NCBI GenBank assembly: GCA_030428255.1
Contig: JAUIBT010000017.1
Location: 23,947 to 87,946 of the forward strand
DNA from: Alphaproteobacteria bacterium
GTDB lineage: Bacteria; Pseudomonadota; Alphaproteobacteria; UBA7985; JAUIBT01
DNA: 64,000 bases
Direction: 5' to 3'
Shown: positions 37,082-45,958 of the stretch, piece after piece
Layout: each line of letters opens with the position of its first letter
How positions within the stretch are numbered: position 1 is the stretch's first letter
Notes under the pieces: generated by a model
The model's input: only the letters and a program-made list of their open reading frames with translations
The model's database searches: none
What the model was told of the DNA's origin: nothing
Position numbers and translations under genes: made by a program

Positions 37082-39766
37082 ATGCCCTTGGATAAGTCCC
37101 TCGATTCCGCCACCATCGAAGCCAAGTTCCAAAAGATCTGGGAGGACAACAAGCTGTTTGCTTGTGACCCCAGCTCTGACAAGACGCCTTATACCATCAT
37201 GATGCCGCCGCCGAACGTCACCGGCACCCTGCACATCGGCCACGGCCTGACCATGACCTTGCAGGACATCTTGATCCGGTATCACCGTATGCGGGGCTTC
37301 GACGCCCTTTGGCAGCCCGGCACCGACCACGCCTCTATTGCTGTCTCCAATATCATCGACCGCAAGCTGGATGCTGAAGGCACATCAAAAGATGAAGTGG
37401 GCCGCGAAGCCTACCTGGAACGCGCCTGGGAGTGGAAGGAGGAGTCGGGCTCAACCATCACCGGCCAATTGCGTGCGCTGGGCTGTTCAACCGACTGGGA
37501 GCGCGAGCGCTTTACCATGGACGACGGCTTGTCCGACGCGGTGCTGGAGATCTTTGTGCGCATGTACAAGGACGGGCTGATCTATAAAGACAACCGCCTG
37601 GTCAATTGGGACGTGAAGCTTCAGACCTCGATTTCTGACCTGGAAGTCGAAGAAAAAGAGGTCAACGGCAAGCTGTGGTACTTCCGCTACCCTCTGCGCG
37701 ACAGCGACGAGCATGTGGTGGTTGCCACCACGCGGCCTGAGACCATGCTGGGCGATACCGGCGTTGCCGTCCACCCCGACGACGAACGCTATCAGCACCT
37801 GCACGGCAAGATCATTGCCCTACCGCTGACCGGCCGTGAAATTCCCCTGATGCCCGATCCCTACCCCGACCCGGAAAAAGGCACCGGCGCGGTGAAGATC
37901 ACCCCTGCGCACGACTTCAACGACTACGAAGTGGGCAAGCGCCAGGGCTGGCAGGCCATCAACATCCTGGACAAGACCGGCTGTCTCAACGACAACGCGC
38001 CGGAAAAATATCGCGGCCTGGATCGCTTTGAGGCCCGCAAACTGGTCGTGGCCGACATGGAGGCCCTGGGCCTGCTGGAGAAGATCGAGGACAACCTGCA
38101 CATGGTTCCGCACGGCGATCGCTCCAAGTCGATCATCGAGCCCTTTATGACCGAACAGTGGTACGTGGACGCCAAGACCCTGGCCGCGCCGGCCATCGAG
38201 GCGGTGGAACAGGGCTACACCACGGTTTTCCCGGCCAACGAAGAAAAGGTCTATTTCCACTGGATGCGCAACATCGAGCCTTGGTGCATTTCGCGCCAGC
38301 TTTGGTGGGGCCACCAGATCCCGGCTTGGTACGGGCCCGATGACACCGTGTTTGTCGCCAAGACCGCCGAAGAGGCGCAGGCCGAGGCCGACGCGCACTA
38401 TGGCCAGCCGACCGAGCTTCGCCAAGATCCCGACGTGCTGGACACCTGGTTCTCTTCTGGTCTTTGGCCGTTTTCGACCCTGGGCTGGCCCGAGCAAACG
38501 CCAGAGCTGGCGCGCTATTACCCCGGCGATGTACTGGTCACTGGCCGCGACATCATCTTTTTCTGGGTGGCGCGCATGATGATGATGGGCATCTATCATG
38601 CCGATCCCGCTCTGCCGTTGGCACAGCGCGTGCCCTTCAAGAAGCTCTATGTCCACACTCTGGTGCGCGACGAGCACGGGCAGAAGATGTCCAAATCGCT
38701 GGGCAACGTCATCAACCCGCTGGACATTATCCAACAGTATTCCTGTGATGCGCTGCGCTTCACCATGGCCTCACTGGCCGCGCCCGGCAAAGACATCAAG
38801 CTGGCCGAAAAGACCGTCGAGACTCACCGCAACTTTACCACCAAGCTGTGGAACTCAACCCGCTTTGCTGAGATGAACCAAGCCAGCGCACCCGCTGACT
38901 TCGACCCGGCGAGCGTCAAGGCGTCGCTGAACCGCTGGATGGTGGAAAAGATGGCTGCCGCGACCCAAGGCGTGGCCGCTGGTATTGAGTCGTTCCGCTT
39001 CCACGATGCCGCCTCCGCGCTCTACCACTTCATCTATGACGAGTTCTGTGACTGGTATATCGAGCTGTCCAAGCCGATATTCTATGGCCAGGACGAAGCG
39101 CTGATTGCCGAGACCCGGGCCACTATGGCTTGGATCTTGAAGCAAATCGTCCACCTGGCGCACCCCATGATGCCCTTTGTGACCGAGGAGCTGTGGGAGC
39201 AGTTCGTTGGCCCGGCCAACGGCGCGGACATTGCGGGCGGCACCGGACGGCTGGTGCGCGGCGCTTGGCCACAGATTGACGCGCCTGCCTCTGAGGCCAG
39301 CGCCGAAATCGACTGGCTGATCACCCTCATCACCAGCGTGCGCTCAGCGCGCGCAGAGCTGAACGTGCCCGCCGGTGCCCAAGTGCGCTTGCTGGTGGCT
39401 GACGCCAGCGCCGACACTCTGGCCCGCATTGAGCGGCAACGGCCCTTGCTGAGCCGCCTGGCGCGCATCGAAGCGCTGGAGCCTCTTGCAGGTGAAGCCC
39501 CCACGCTGGCCGCCAACGTGGTGGTGGGCGAAGCCACCTACTACATGCCACTAGAAGGCGTGATCGACATCGACGCCGAGCGCGCGCGCTTGGACAAAGA
39601 CATCGCCAAAACCGACAAGCAAGCCGCCGGTTTGCGAGGCCGCCTGTCGAACGAGGCCTTCTTGGCCAAGGCCCCCGCCGACGTGGTGGCCAAAGGCAAG
39701 AGCGAACTGGCCGAGCTTGACGAACGCCTGGCGGGCCTGCGCTCAGCGCGCGCGCGGCTGGGCTAG
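37082..39766 (+). CDS. valS: Valyl-tRNA synthetase
   Basis: 894 residues. The class I signature H-I-G-H is at 51-54, and K-M-S-K-S at 535-539. PPPNVTGTLHIGH and the editing-domain segment TTRPETMLGDTGVAVHP are ValS-specific. The C-terminal 60 residues form the expected coiled-coil tail (IDAERARLDKDIAKTDKQ and on). Short gap to the next gene, 24 bases. Confidence 0.97.
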   Translation: MPLDKSLDSATIEAKFQKIWEDNKLFACDPSSDKTPYTIMMPPPNVTGTLHIGHGLTMTLQDILIRYHRMRGFDALWQPGTDHASIAVSNIIDRKLDAEGTSKDEVGREAYLERAWEWKEESGSTITGQLRALGCSTDWERERFTMDDGLSDAVLEIFVRMYKDGLIYKDNRLVNWDVKLQTSISDLEVEEKEVNGKLWYFRYPLRDSDEHVVVATTRPETMLGDTGVAVHPDDERYQHLHGKIIALPLTGREIPLMPDPYPDPEKGTGAVKITPAHDFNDYEVGKRQGWQAINILDKTGCLNDNAPEKYRGLDRFEARKLVVADMEALGLLEKIEDNLHMVPHGDRSKSIIEPFMTEQWYVDAKTLAAPAIEAVEQGYTTVFPANEEKVYFHWMRNIEPWCISRQLWWGHQIPAWYGPDDTVFVAKTAEEAQAEADAHYGQPTELRQDPDVLDTWFSSGLWPFSTLGWPEQTPELARYYPGDVLVTGRDIIFFWVARMMMMGIYHADPALPLAQRVPFKKLYVHTLVRDEHGQKMSKSLGNVINPLDIIQQYSCDALRFTMASLAAPGKDIKLAEKTVETHRNFTTKLWNSTRFAEMNQASAPADFDPASVKASLNRWMVEKMAAATQGVAAGIESFRFHDAASALYHFIYDEFCDWYIELSKPIFYGQDEALIAETRATMAWILKQIVHLAHPMMPFVTEELWEQFVGPANGADIAGGTGRLVRGAWPQIDAPASEASAEIDWLITLITSVRSARAELNVPAGAQVRLLVADASADTLARIERQRPLLSRLARIEALEPLAGEAPTLAANVVVGEATYYMPLEGVIDIDAERARLDKDIAKTDKQAAGLRGRLSNEAFLAKAPADVVAKGKSELAELDERLAGLRSARARLG

Positions 39767-39790
39767 GCGCCAACAGGACGAGGCCAAGCC

Positions 39791-40246
39791 ATGCGCATTC
39801 CACCCCCGGTTTGGTCCCTGACAGGACTGGCGATCATGGTCGCCGCAGATCACTGGTGGCCCGCCAGCAGTTTGGCTTGGGCCTCGCCAAGCTTGCAGCA
39901 CAGCGTCGGCGGTCTGCTGGTAGCGCTGGGGCTGGCCTTCGACGGCCTAGCGGCGCTGGAATTCTTGCGCCGCCGCACCAGCATCACGCCCTGGTCGATC
40001 CACACCACCTCGGCATTGGTGACGACGGGTCTCAACCGCCTCAGCCGCAATCCCATGTACCTTGGAATGGTGATTTGGTTGGCGGGCGCGGGCCTTTGGC
40101 TGGGAAATTTGCTGGCGCTGCCGATTATTGCGGGCTTTATTATCCTCATGTCAGCAACCCAGATCGCCGCCGAAGAAGCTATGCTGGAGGCCAAGTTCGG
40201 TCAGGCCTATTTGGACTATAAAGCGCGGGTGCGCCGCTGGATCTAA
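39791..40246 (+). CDS. Isoprenylcysteine carboxyl methyltransferase-like membrane protein
   Basis: 151 residues with about four hydrophobic segments. The conserved core LNRLSRNPMYLGMVIWLAGAGLWLGN and the final E-E-A-M-L-E-A-K-F-G-Q-A-Y-L-D-Y-K-A-R-V-R-R-W match the ICMT/phospholipid methyltransferase group, where this segment binds SAM. Bacterial members have varied or unknown acceptors. Probably cotranscribed with valS and phnX. Confidence 0.85.
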   Translation: MRIPPPVWSLTGLAIMVAADHWWPASSLAWASPSLQHSVGGLLVALGLAFDGLAALEFLRRRTSITPWSIHTTSALVTTGLNRLSRNPMYLGMVIWLAGAGLWLGNLLALPIIAGFIILMSATQIAAEEAMLEAKFGQAYLDYKARVRRWI

Positions 40247-40267
40247 CCGCAACAACAGGAGCCCTTC

Positions 40268-41047
40268 ATGCGTATCAAAGCTGTGATCTTCGACTGGGCG
40301 GGCACCCTGATTGACCAAGGCTCTTGCGCCCCTACGGCCGCCTTCCAGCGCTGTTTTGCTGCCTTTGGCGTTGACATCTCGCTGCGCGAGGCGCGCGGTC
40401 CTATGGGCCTGCCCAAACGCGCCCACATCGAAGCGCTGTTGGCTGAACCCGCCATTGCAGAGCGTTGGCAGGCCAAGCACGGCAAGCCCGCCGATCAAGC
40501 CGACATTGATGCGCTCTACGACACCTTTTTGCCGCTCAATGAGACCATCGCTGCCGATTACGCGGACTTGATCGACGGCGCGGGTGAGACCCTGGCCTGG
40601 CTGGCCGAGCGTGGCATCAAGGTCGGCACCACCACCGGCTATACCCGCTCGATCATGGAGCGCGTGTTGCCCAGGGTTGCTGAGCAAGGCTTTGTGCCGA
40701 AGAGCGTCATTTGTTCTGATGATCTTTGCGAAGGACGCCCCGGCCCGCTCGCTATGTACCAGAGCTTTGTCAATTTGGCCGCCTACCCGCCCGATGCGGT
40801 GCTCAAGGTAGACGACACCGCGCCCGGCTTGGCAGAGGGCCGCGCGGCGGGCTCCATTTGTGTTGGCGTGACGCTGAGCGGCAATGCAGCGGCGCTCAGC
40901 CCCGATGAGTTGGCGCGTCTGTCACCCGAAGCGCGCGAGGCCCTGCACGAAAAGCTGGTGCCTGCGCTGAAGGCCGCGGGCGCAGACCACGTGCTGCGCT
41001 CGGTGGCCGAACTGCCGTTGCTCATTGAGACGCTAAATAAGACCTAA
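40268..41047 (+). CDS. phnX: Phosphonoacetaldehyde hydrolase
   Basis: 259-residue HAD enzyme that splits phosphonoacetaldehyde to acetaldehyde and phosphate, the last step in 2-aminoethylphosphonate use. The nucleophile Asp9 is in D-W-A-G-T, and the Schiff-base lysine, Lys50, is in P-M-G-L-P-K-R-A-H, which separates PhnX from other HAD phosphatases. ICSDDLCEGRPGP and LKVDDTAPG follow. phnW, its usual partner transaminase, is not next to it. Confidence 0.93.
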   Translation: MRIKAVIFDWAGTLIDQGSCAPTAAFQRCFAAFGVDISLREARGPMGLPKRAHIEALLAEPAIAERWQAKHGKPADQADIDALYDTFLPLNETIAADYADLIDGAGETLAWLAERGIKVGTTTGYTRSIMERVLPRVAEQGFVPKSVICSDDLCEGRPGPLAMYQSFVNLAAYPPDAVLKVDDTAPGLAEGRAAGSICVGVTLSGNAAALSPDELARLSPEAREALHEKLVPALKAAGADHVLRSVAELPLLIETLNKT

Positions 41048-41121
41048 AATAACTTTTTGGTTTCTCATCAAGCCAACGACACCGACTTGCCGCCTCGCCT
41101 GCTGAGGCCTAGTTTAAGAGC

Positions 41122-41565
41122 ATGCAGAGCTTTCTTCCCTATCTCCTAGCCAAAGCGGCTGAAGCCCTCAGCCAAGAGCTGGCGACCATCTATGGCCGCG
41201 AATATGACCTCAGCCGCGCTGAATGGCGCATTTTGGTCGCTCTGTACCGCGAAGGCCCTAAGCTCAGCCGCGACCTCATCCCGCTGACCGCCCTGGACAA
41301 GGTGCAGATCTCGCGCGGAGTGGCCCGGTTACAGAGCAAGGCTTTGATCGACAAGACTCCCCAATTGCACGACGGGCGCGCCTGGCTCTTGAGCCTCACC
41401 GCAGAGGGCCATGCGCTTTATGAGGCCGTCATGCCGCGCGTTGAAGCCCGCAGTCAGGCGCTGCTTGTCGATCTTTCACCGGAGCAACAAGAGGCTCTGC
41501 GCGATATGTTGCGGAGTGTCGCTCAGCGCTGTGCGGACCTGTCGGACCAGCCCGACAGCCGCTGA
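41122..41565 (+). CDS. MarR-family transcriptional regulator
   Basis: 147 residues with a winged helix: LSRAEWRILVALYREGPKLSRDLIPLTALDKVQISRGVARLQSKALIDKTP, then the wing D-G-R-A-W-L-L-S-L-T. The effector is unknown. Seventy-odd bases downstream of phnX on the same strand; it could regulate the phosphonate or sulfatase genes, but nothing in the sequence proves this. Confidence 0.88.
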   Translation: MQSFLPYLLAKAAEALSQELATIYGREYDLSRAEWRILVALYREGPKLSRDLIPLTALDKVQISRGVARLQSKALIDKTPQLHDGRAWLLSLTAEGHALYEAVMPRVEARSQALLVDLSPEQQEALRDMLRSVAQRCADLSDQPDSR

Positions 41566-41940
41566 GAGCGTGCGAATCACCTGCCAGGGCGCGATTTTTC
41601 TCGCCCTCCGCGCGCACAACTTGGCCCAGTATGGCACCCCAGACGCCGCCCAGAACGGCCTGATTTCCCCGATTTGGCGGGAATTTGGCCATGATCCGGC
41701 CCAATTCCGGCTCCCAGCAGCAGGAAGTCGTTTATAAGTCCCTTTTGGCGCACTCCGCGGTGTTGCCCACAGCCCAGAGCTGGACTATAGGGAGCGCTAT
41801 TCGTGCTTCATGGGCGCGGAACCGCGTTCTTGCAGCGCTGAACCGCCGCCTGAGCACGCAAAACAAAACAACACGCCCCCTTAGGTGGGGGCCGATTTGA
41901 AACCAGGAGCCTTGCTCCTAGCCACGATTGGAGACTACCC
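41566..41940. promoter_or_regulatory. HU gene leader with two hairpins
   Basis: 375 bases without a gene. Two stem-loops sit close to the HU start: GCCCCC-ttaggt-GGGGGC (41875-41892) and AGGAGC-ctt-GCTCCT (41905-41919). The second hides an AGGAG that could be mistaken for a ribosome site; the one that fits the start is GGAG at 41930-41933. Such a leader could affect HU mRNA stability or translation. Confidence 0.45.
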
Positions 41941-42216
41941 TTGACCAAAGATGAACTGACCTCAAAGGTCGCTGAAGCCGCTGGTTTGACCTCATCTCAA
42001 GCTGACGCTGCTGTGAAAGCCGTCTTTGCTGCTATTTCTGCTGACCTCAAGTCTGGCGGCGAAGTAAAGCTGGCTGGCTTTGGCTCATTTGCAGTCGGCG
42101 AGCGCGCTGCTCGTCAGGGCCGCAACCCCCAGACCGGTGAGACCATCGAGATCGCGGCGAGCAAGGCTGTCAAGTTCAAGCCTGCTAAGGCTCTGAAGGA
42201 CGCTGTAAACGGCTAA
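41941..42216 (+). CDS. HU-family DNA-binding protein
   Basis: 91 residues from a TTG start, with GGAG seven bases upstream. Small histone-like protein that bends [61 protein letters not shown] and the final K-F-K-P-A-K-A-L-K are standard. It is a monocistronic unit with its own terminator. Confidence 0.95.
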   Translation: MTKDELTSKVAEAAGLTSSQADAAVKAVFAAISADLKSGGEVKLAGFGSFAVGERAARQGRNPQTGETIEIAASKAVKFKPAKALKDAVNG

Positions 42217-42272
42217 TTCTGGATTAAGTCTTTCGATACGCGCACCGCGCGCGACAGACAGATCATCGCATT

Positions 42273-42308
42273 AAAGGCTCTGTGCATCCGCCCAGAGCCT
42301 TTTTTCGT
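42273..42308 (+). terminator. HU gene terminator
   Basis: AAAGGCTCTG (42273-42282) pairs with CAGAGCCTTT (42293-42302), continued by a T-run. Confidence 0.88.
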
Positions 42309-42430
42309 TCCCCAAACTGGCCGCATATCGCTACAAGGTGTCCTGGCCCCCGTGTTTTCCTGGCCCACGCGCCGCTTGCCCAGATCAATAACAGAGCCCG
42401 ACACAAAGCCCCGACACAGGACAAGACTTC

Positions 42431-44098
42431 ATGAACATCCTTTTCATCATGTACGACCAACTGCGCTTTGATTACCTAAGCTGCGCGGGCCATCCCCATC
42501 TTCACACCCCCAACTTTGACCGCGTCGCTGCCAAGGGCCTGCGCTTTACCAACGCCTACGTCCAGTCGCCGATCTGTGGTGCCAGCCGCATGAGCTTTTA
42601 TACCGGCCGCTACGCCTCCAGCCATGGCGCGCAGTGGAACGGCTTCCCGCTGCGGGTGGGCGAGCAGACCATGGGCGATCATCTGCGCAAACTGGGCATG
42701 GACTGCTGGCTGCTGGGCAAAACCCACATGAAGGCCGACGCAGACGGCATGGCACGCCTGGGCCTGAGCCCCGACAGCCAAATCGGCGCGCGCCAGGCCG
42801 AGTGCGGCTTTGATGCTTGGGTGCGCGATGACGGGCTTTGGGCTTATGGCCCGGATGGCTTTTATGATGAAAAGCGCTCGCCCTATAACGAATACCTAAA
42901 AGCCAAGGGCTATGAGGGCGACAACCCCTGGGCCGACTTCGCCAACGCGGGCCTGGATGGGGAGGCAATCGCCAGCGGCTGGATTTTCCGCAACGCTGAT
43001 AAGCCCGCCAATATCCGCGAAGAAGACAGTGAGACCCCTTGGCTGACCGACCAAACGCTGGCCTTCATGGACCAGTCCAGCAGGCAAGAACGCGGCCCTT
43101 GGTGCGCGCACGTCTCCTATATCAAGCCGCATTGGCCCTATATCGTGCCCGCGCCCTACCACGCCATGTTCGGCCACAACCATGTGCCCGCTGCCAAGCG
43201 TCATGAAGTGGAGCTAGAAGATCCGCACCCGGTCTATGGTGCCTATACGGAAAACCGCATCGCCCAAGCCTTCCAAAAGGACGAGGTGCGCCGAAAGGTC
43301 ATTCCGGCCTACATGGGCTTGATAAAGCAGTGCGACGACCAATTGGGCCGCATTTTGGATTATCTGGACGAGACGGGCCAAATCAACGACACCATGATCG
43401 TCTTGACCTCCGACCACGGCGACTATTTGGGCGACCATTGGCTGGGCGAAAAGGATCTGTTCCACGAACAATCGGTCAAAATCCCGCTGATTATCTTTGA
43501 CCCCCGCGCTGAAGCCGATGCGACGCGTGGCACCACCTGCGATGCGCTGGTCGAGAGCATCGATTTGGCTGCTACCTTCATCGAGGCCGCGGGCGGCAAG
43601 GTGCCCGATCACATCGTCGAAGGCCGCTCCTTGCAGCCCTGGCTGCACGGCCAGACACCCGATTGGCGCGAGTTTGCGATTTCCGAGTACGACTATTCGG
43701 CCACGCCGCAGGCTGTCAAACTGGGGCTGGAGCCCAAGGACGCGCGGCTGTTCATGGTCTTCGACGGCCGCTTTAAGATGATGCACGCCGAGGGCGGCAT
43801 GCGCCCCATGCTGTTCGACCTGGAGGCCGACCCAGATGAGTTCGTCGATCTGGCCAAGACCGGCGATCATCAAGCGGTGATCGATCGCCTCTACGGCTAC
43901 CTTGCGGCCTGGGGCCGACGCTGTTCGCAACGCGTGACCCGCTCAGACGACGACATCAAGGCCATGCGCGGCAAATCTCTACGACGCGGCGTGTTGCCCT
44001 TCTTGGCCGACGGCAGCGAGGTGCCCGAAGAGCTGGTTCAGCGCTACCTGGGCACCACACAGCAGACCTATTTGCCAACAGACGACGAGGCCTGCTGA
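42431..44098 (+). CDS. Formylglycine-type sulfatase / phosphonate monoester hydrolase
   Basis: 555 residues of the alkaline phosphatase superfamily. C49-G-A-S-R53 followed by M-S-F-Y-T-G-R is the sulfatase motif whose cysteine becomes formylglycine. Metal-site residues appear in FIMYDQLRFD at the start and LTSDHGDYLGDHWLGEKDLFHE later. No signal peptide, so it acts in the cytoplasm. The family holds choline sulfatases, arylsulfatases and phosphonate or phosphodiester hydrolases; the nearby phnX makes a phosphonate-related role attractive, but the sequence does not decide. The Cys-modifying enzyme is not in the window. Confidence 0.85.
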   Translation: MNILFIMYDQLRFDYLSCAGHPHLHTPNFDRVAAKGLRFTNAYVQSPICGASRMSFYTGRYASSHGAQWNGFPLRVGEQTMGDHLRKLGMDCWLLGKTHMKADADGMARLGLSPDSQIGARQAECGFDAWVRDDGLWAYGPDGFYDEKRSPYNEYLKAKGYEGDNPWADFANAGLDGEAIASGWIFRNADKPANIREEDSETPWLTDQTLAFMDQSSRQERGPWCAHVSYIKPHWPYIVPAPYHAMFGHNHVPAAKRHEVELEDPHPVYGAYTENRIAQAFQKDEVRRKVIPAYMGLIKQCDDQLGRILDYLDETGQINDTMIVLTSDHGDYLGDHWLGEKDLFHEQSVKIPLIIFDPRAEADATRGTTCDALVESIDLAATFIEAAGGKVPDHIVEGRSLQPWLHGQTPDWREFAISEYDYSATPQAVKLGLEPKDARLFMVFDGRFKMMHAEGGMRPMLFDLEADPDEFVDLAKTGDHQAVIDRLYGYLAAWGRRCSQRVTRSDDDIKAMRGKSLRRGVLPFLADGSEVPEELVQRYLGTTQQTYLPTDDEAC

Positions 44099-44182
44099 GG
44101 CAAGCGCGCGTTTCGGGCCCTAGCTTTCCCACCCTATCTATGACCGGTTTTCCCGGACGGTTTGTTGTGGAAGGAGGGTGCC

Positions 44183-45370
44183 ATGCTCCCGCGATTGTTC
44201 GTGTCTCAGTCCCAACCTGCGCGGCCTTTGCTGAGGCGCAACGGTCCCAGTCACCGCTTGCGCCTTGCAGCTTTGGCAGCGCTCAGCTGCGCCTTACCCG
44301 CGCTCGCGAGCGCTAACGAGGTGGTGTCAGGCACCCCTCAACCCAGTCCCGCAGCGGGTCAAGAGCGCTTTTCTTTTTCCCAAGGAACGCCCGAATCTGC
44401 GCGCGCCGAACAGCGACAAGACCGAATCTTGACCGATCCGGTTCAACTGCCAGGCGGGCTGCAAAACCTGCTGTCAAACAGCAGCGCTCAAGAGGCGCTA
44501 GGCACCGGTGGCATCCCCTTCTCGACCAAGCGGGTCGCCGCCAGTAATACGCAAATCCCCACCGATTATTTCCCCTGGCGCGCAACGGGCAAGAGCCTCA
44601 TGCTCATGTCCGACGGTGGCGTGACAGTCTGCACCGCCTCGGTAATCGGGCCCTCGCTGGTGGTCACTGCCGCGCACTGTCTGCACGATTTTGGGCAAGG
44701 TGCTGACGGCTTTATCCGCGACTACCGCTTTGCCCCCGCCTTCCACGAAGGCCACGCGCCCTATGGGACCTGGAGCGCGCGCGAATGGTACCTAGCCAAG
44801 TCCTATTTCGACGGCAGCGATGCCTGCGAGGTACGCGGCGTGGTGTGTGAAAACGACCTGGCCGTGATCGTCATGGAGCCGCTGGACGGCCAACTGATCG
44901 GCGATGTGGTGGGCCAATACCGGGTCTTGACCTACAGCCCCGGGGTCGAGGATGAAGACTTTAGCCTTGCCACGCTGGCAAACCAAAAACTGGCACAGAT
45001 CACCCAGCTTGGCTATCCGGCGCTGTTCTATGACGGCGATAAAATGATCCGCACGGACTCCTTGGGCTTTCGCGATATCCCTAACAATGTCGCGCTGGGC
45101 TCGAACCAGACCGGCGGCTCCAGTGGCGGGCCCTGGCTAATGAATTTCGGTATGGAGACCTCGTTCAGCGGCGACGCCGAACCCGACGACGACCTGAGCA
45201 ATGTGGTGGTGGCCACCACCTCATGGGGCTATCGCGGCGCGTCGGCGGGCACCAAGATTCAGGGTGCCTCGCGCTTTGCCAAGAATTCGGTCTTTACGCT
45301 GAAGTCGAACATCGCAACGCTGATTGATGCCGCCTGCACGGACTATCCTTGGGCCTGCGACGATGACTAG
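44183..45370 (+). CDS. Secreted trypsin-like serine protease
   Basis: 395 residues from ATG 44183, placed by AAGGAGG. A long signal peptide (about 1-45, hydrophobic core LRLAALAALSCALPALASA) is followed by a roughly 80-residue propeptide-like segment. The catalytic triad is visible: His165 in V-T-A-A-H-C, Asp225 in E-N-D-L-A-V-I, Ser314 in G-S-S-G-G-P. Two more cysteine pairs are likely. It overlaps the next gene, an Ivy-type lysozyme inhibitor, by eight bases, so the two are produced together. Confidence 0.9.
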   Translation: MLPRLFVSQSQPARPLLRRNGPSHRLRLAALAALSCALPALASANEVVSGTPQPSPAAGQERFSFSQGTPESARAEQRQDRILTDPVQLPGGLQNLLSNSSAQEALGTGGIPFSTKRVAASNTQIPTDYFPWRATGKSLMLMSDGGVTVCTASVIGPSLVVTAAHCLHDFGQGADGFIRDYRFAPAFHEGHAPYGTWSAREWYLAKSYFDGSDACEVRGVVCENDLAVIVMEPLDGQLIGDVVGQYRVLTYSPGVEDEDFSLATLANQKLAQITQLGYPALFYDGDKMIRTDSLGFRDIPNNVALGSNQTGGSSGGPWLMNFGMETSFSGDAEPDDDLSNVVVATTSWGYRGASAGTKIQGASRFAKNSVFTLKSNIATLIDAACTDYPWACDDD

Positions 45371-45845
45371 GCTAATATCTGGGCTGCTGAACGCGCAGCC
45401 GCGGAGATTGGCGCTGATCCTGCTTTGCCTGTCGGCACTGGGCGCAGGCAGGGCGAGCGCCCAATCACCCGGCCCCTACATCATCGACCTGATCGCCAAA
45501 GATCCCCAATTGTTGCGGAACTGGCAATCCGCCGTGCCCTCTGAGCTGGAGAGTATCGATTGGCTGTTCCAGATGCAGGCGGTGACAACGCCGGTCGAGA
45601 CCGTCACGCTCGACGGGAGCGCCCATTATCTTGGCTGGATGTGCCAGCCGCACGACTGCGGGGACAATCAGGCCTATTTTGTGATCGCTAAGCAAGGCCG
45701 CGTGGCAGCCGGTTTTCTGACCTCGGTCAACGAGGCAATTGCCGGGCGTTACTTCGGCAGCCAGAGCGCCACCCTGTTGGACGCGCTCTTAACCCGCTGC
45801 CTGAAAGATGGCGACAAGGCCTTTGCTTGCGCCGACGCGCGCTGA
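45363..45845 (+). CDS. Ivy-type (inhibitor of vertebrate lysozyme) protein
   Basis: 160 residues. Signal peptide 1-33 (ending GRASA-Q). The inhibitory loop motif C-Q-P-H-D-C at 94-99 corresponds to the C-K-P-H-D-C loop of Ivy that plugs the lysozyme active site; GDN follows as in Ivy. The start ATG lies inside the protease stop region. Ivy proteins protect periplasmic peptidoglycan against C-type lysozyme. A terminator follows directly, which closes the protease-inhibitor unit. Confidence 0.88.
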   Translation: MTRLISGLLNAQPRRLALILLCLSALGAGRASAQSPGPYIIDLIAKDPQLLRNWQSAVPSELESIDWLFQMQAVTTPVETVTLDGSAHYLGWMCQPHDCGDNQAYFVIAKQGRVAAGFLTSVNEAIAGRYFGSQSATLLDALLTRCLKDGDKAFACADAR

Positions 45846-45871
45846 TCCAGGCGTTTGCAGGTCTCATCACA

Positions 45872-45894
45872 GGGTTAGCAAGCCTAACCTTTTT
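45872..45894 (+). terminator. Terminator after the Ivy gene
   Basis: GGTTAG (45873-45878) pairs with CTAACC (45884-45889), then TTTTT. Short, but well placed 27 bases after the stop. Confidence 0.7.
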
Positions 45895-45958
45895 GTGTTT
45901 ATTATAATTTTCAGCGCGCATTGCGTGCAGCAATTGTAATCATGCTGAAGGTGCGACT

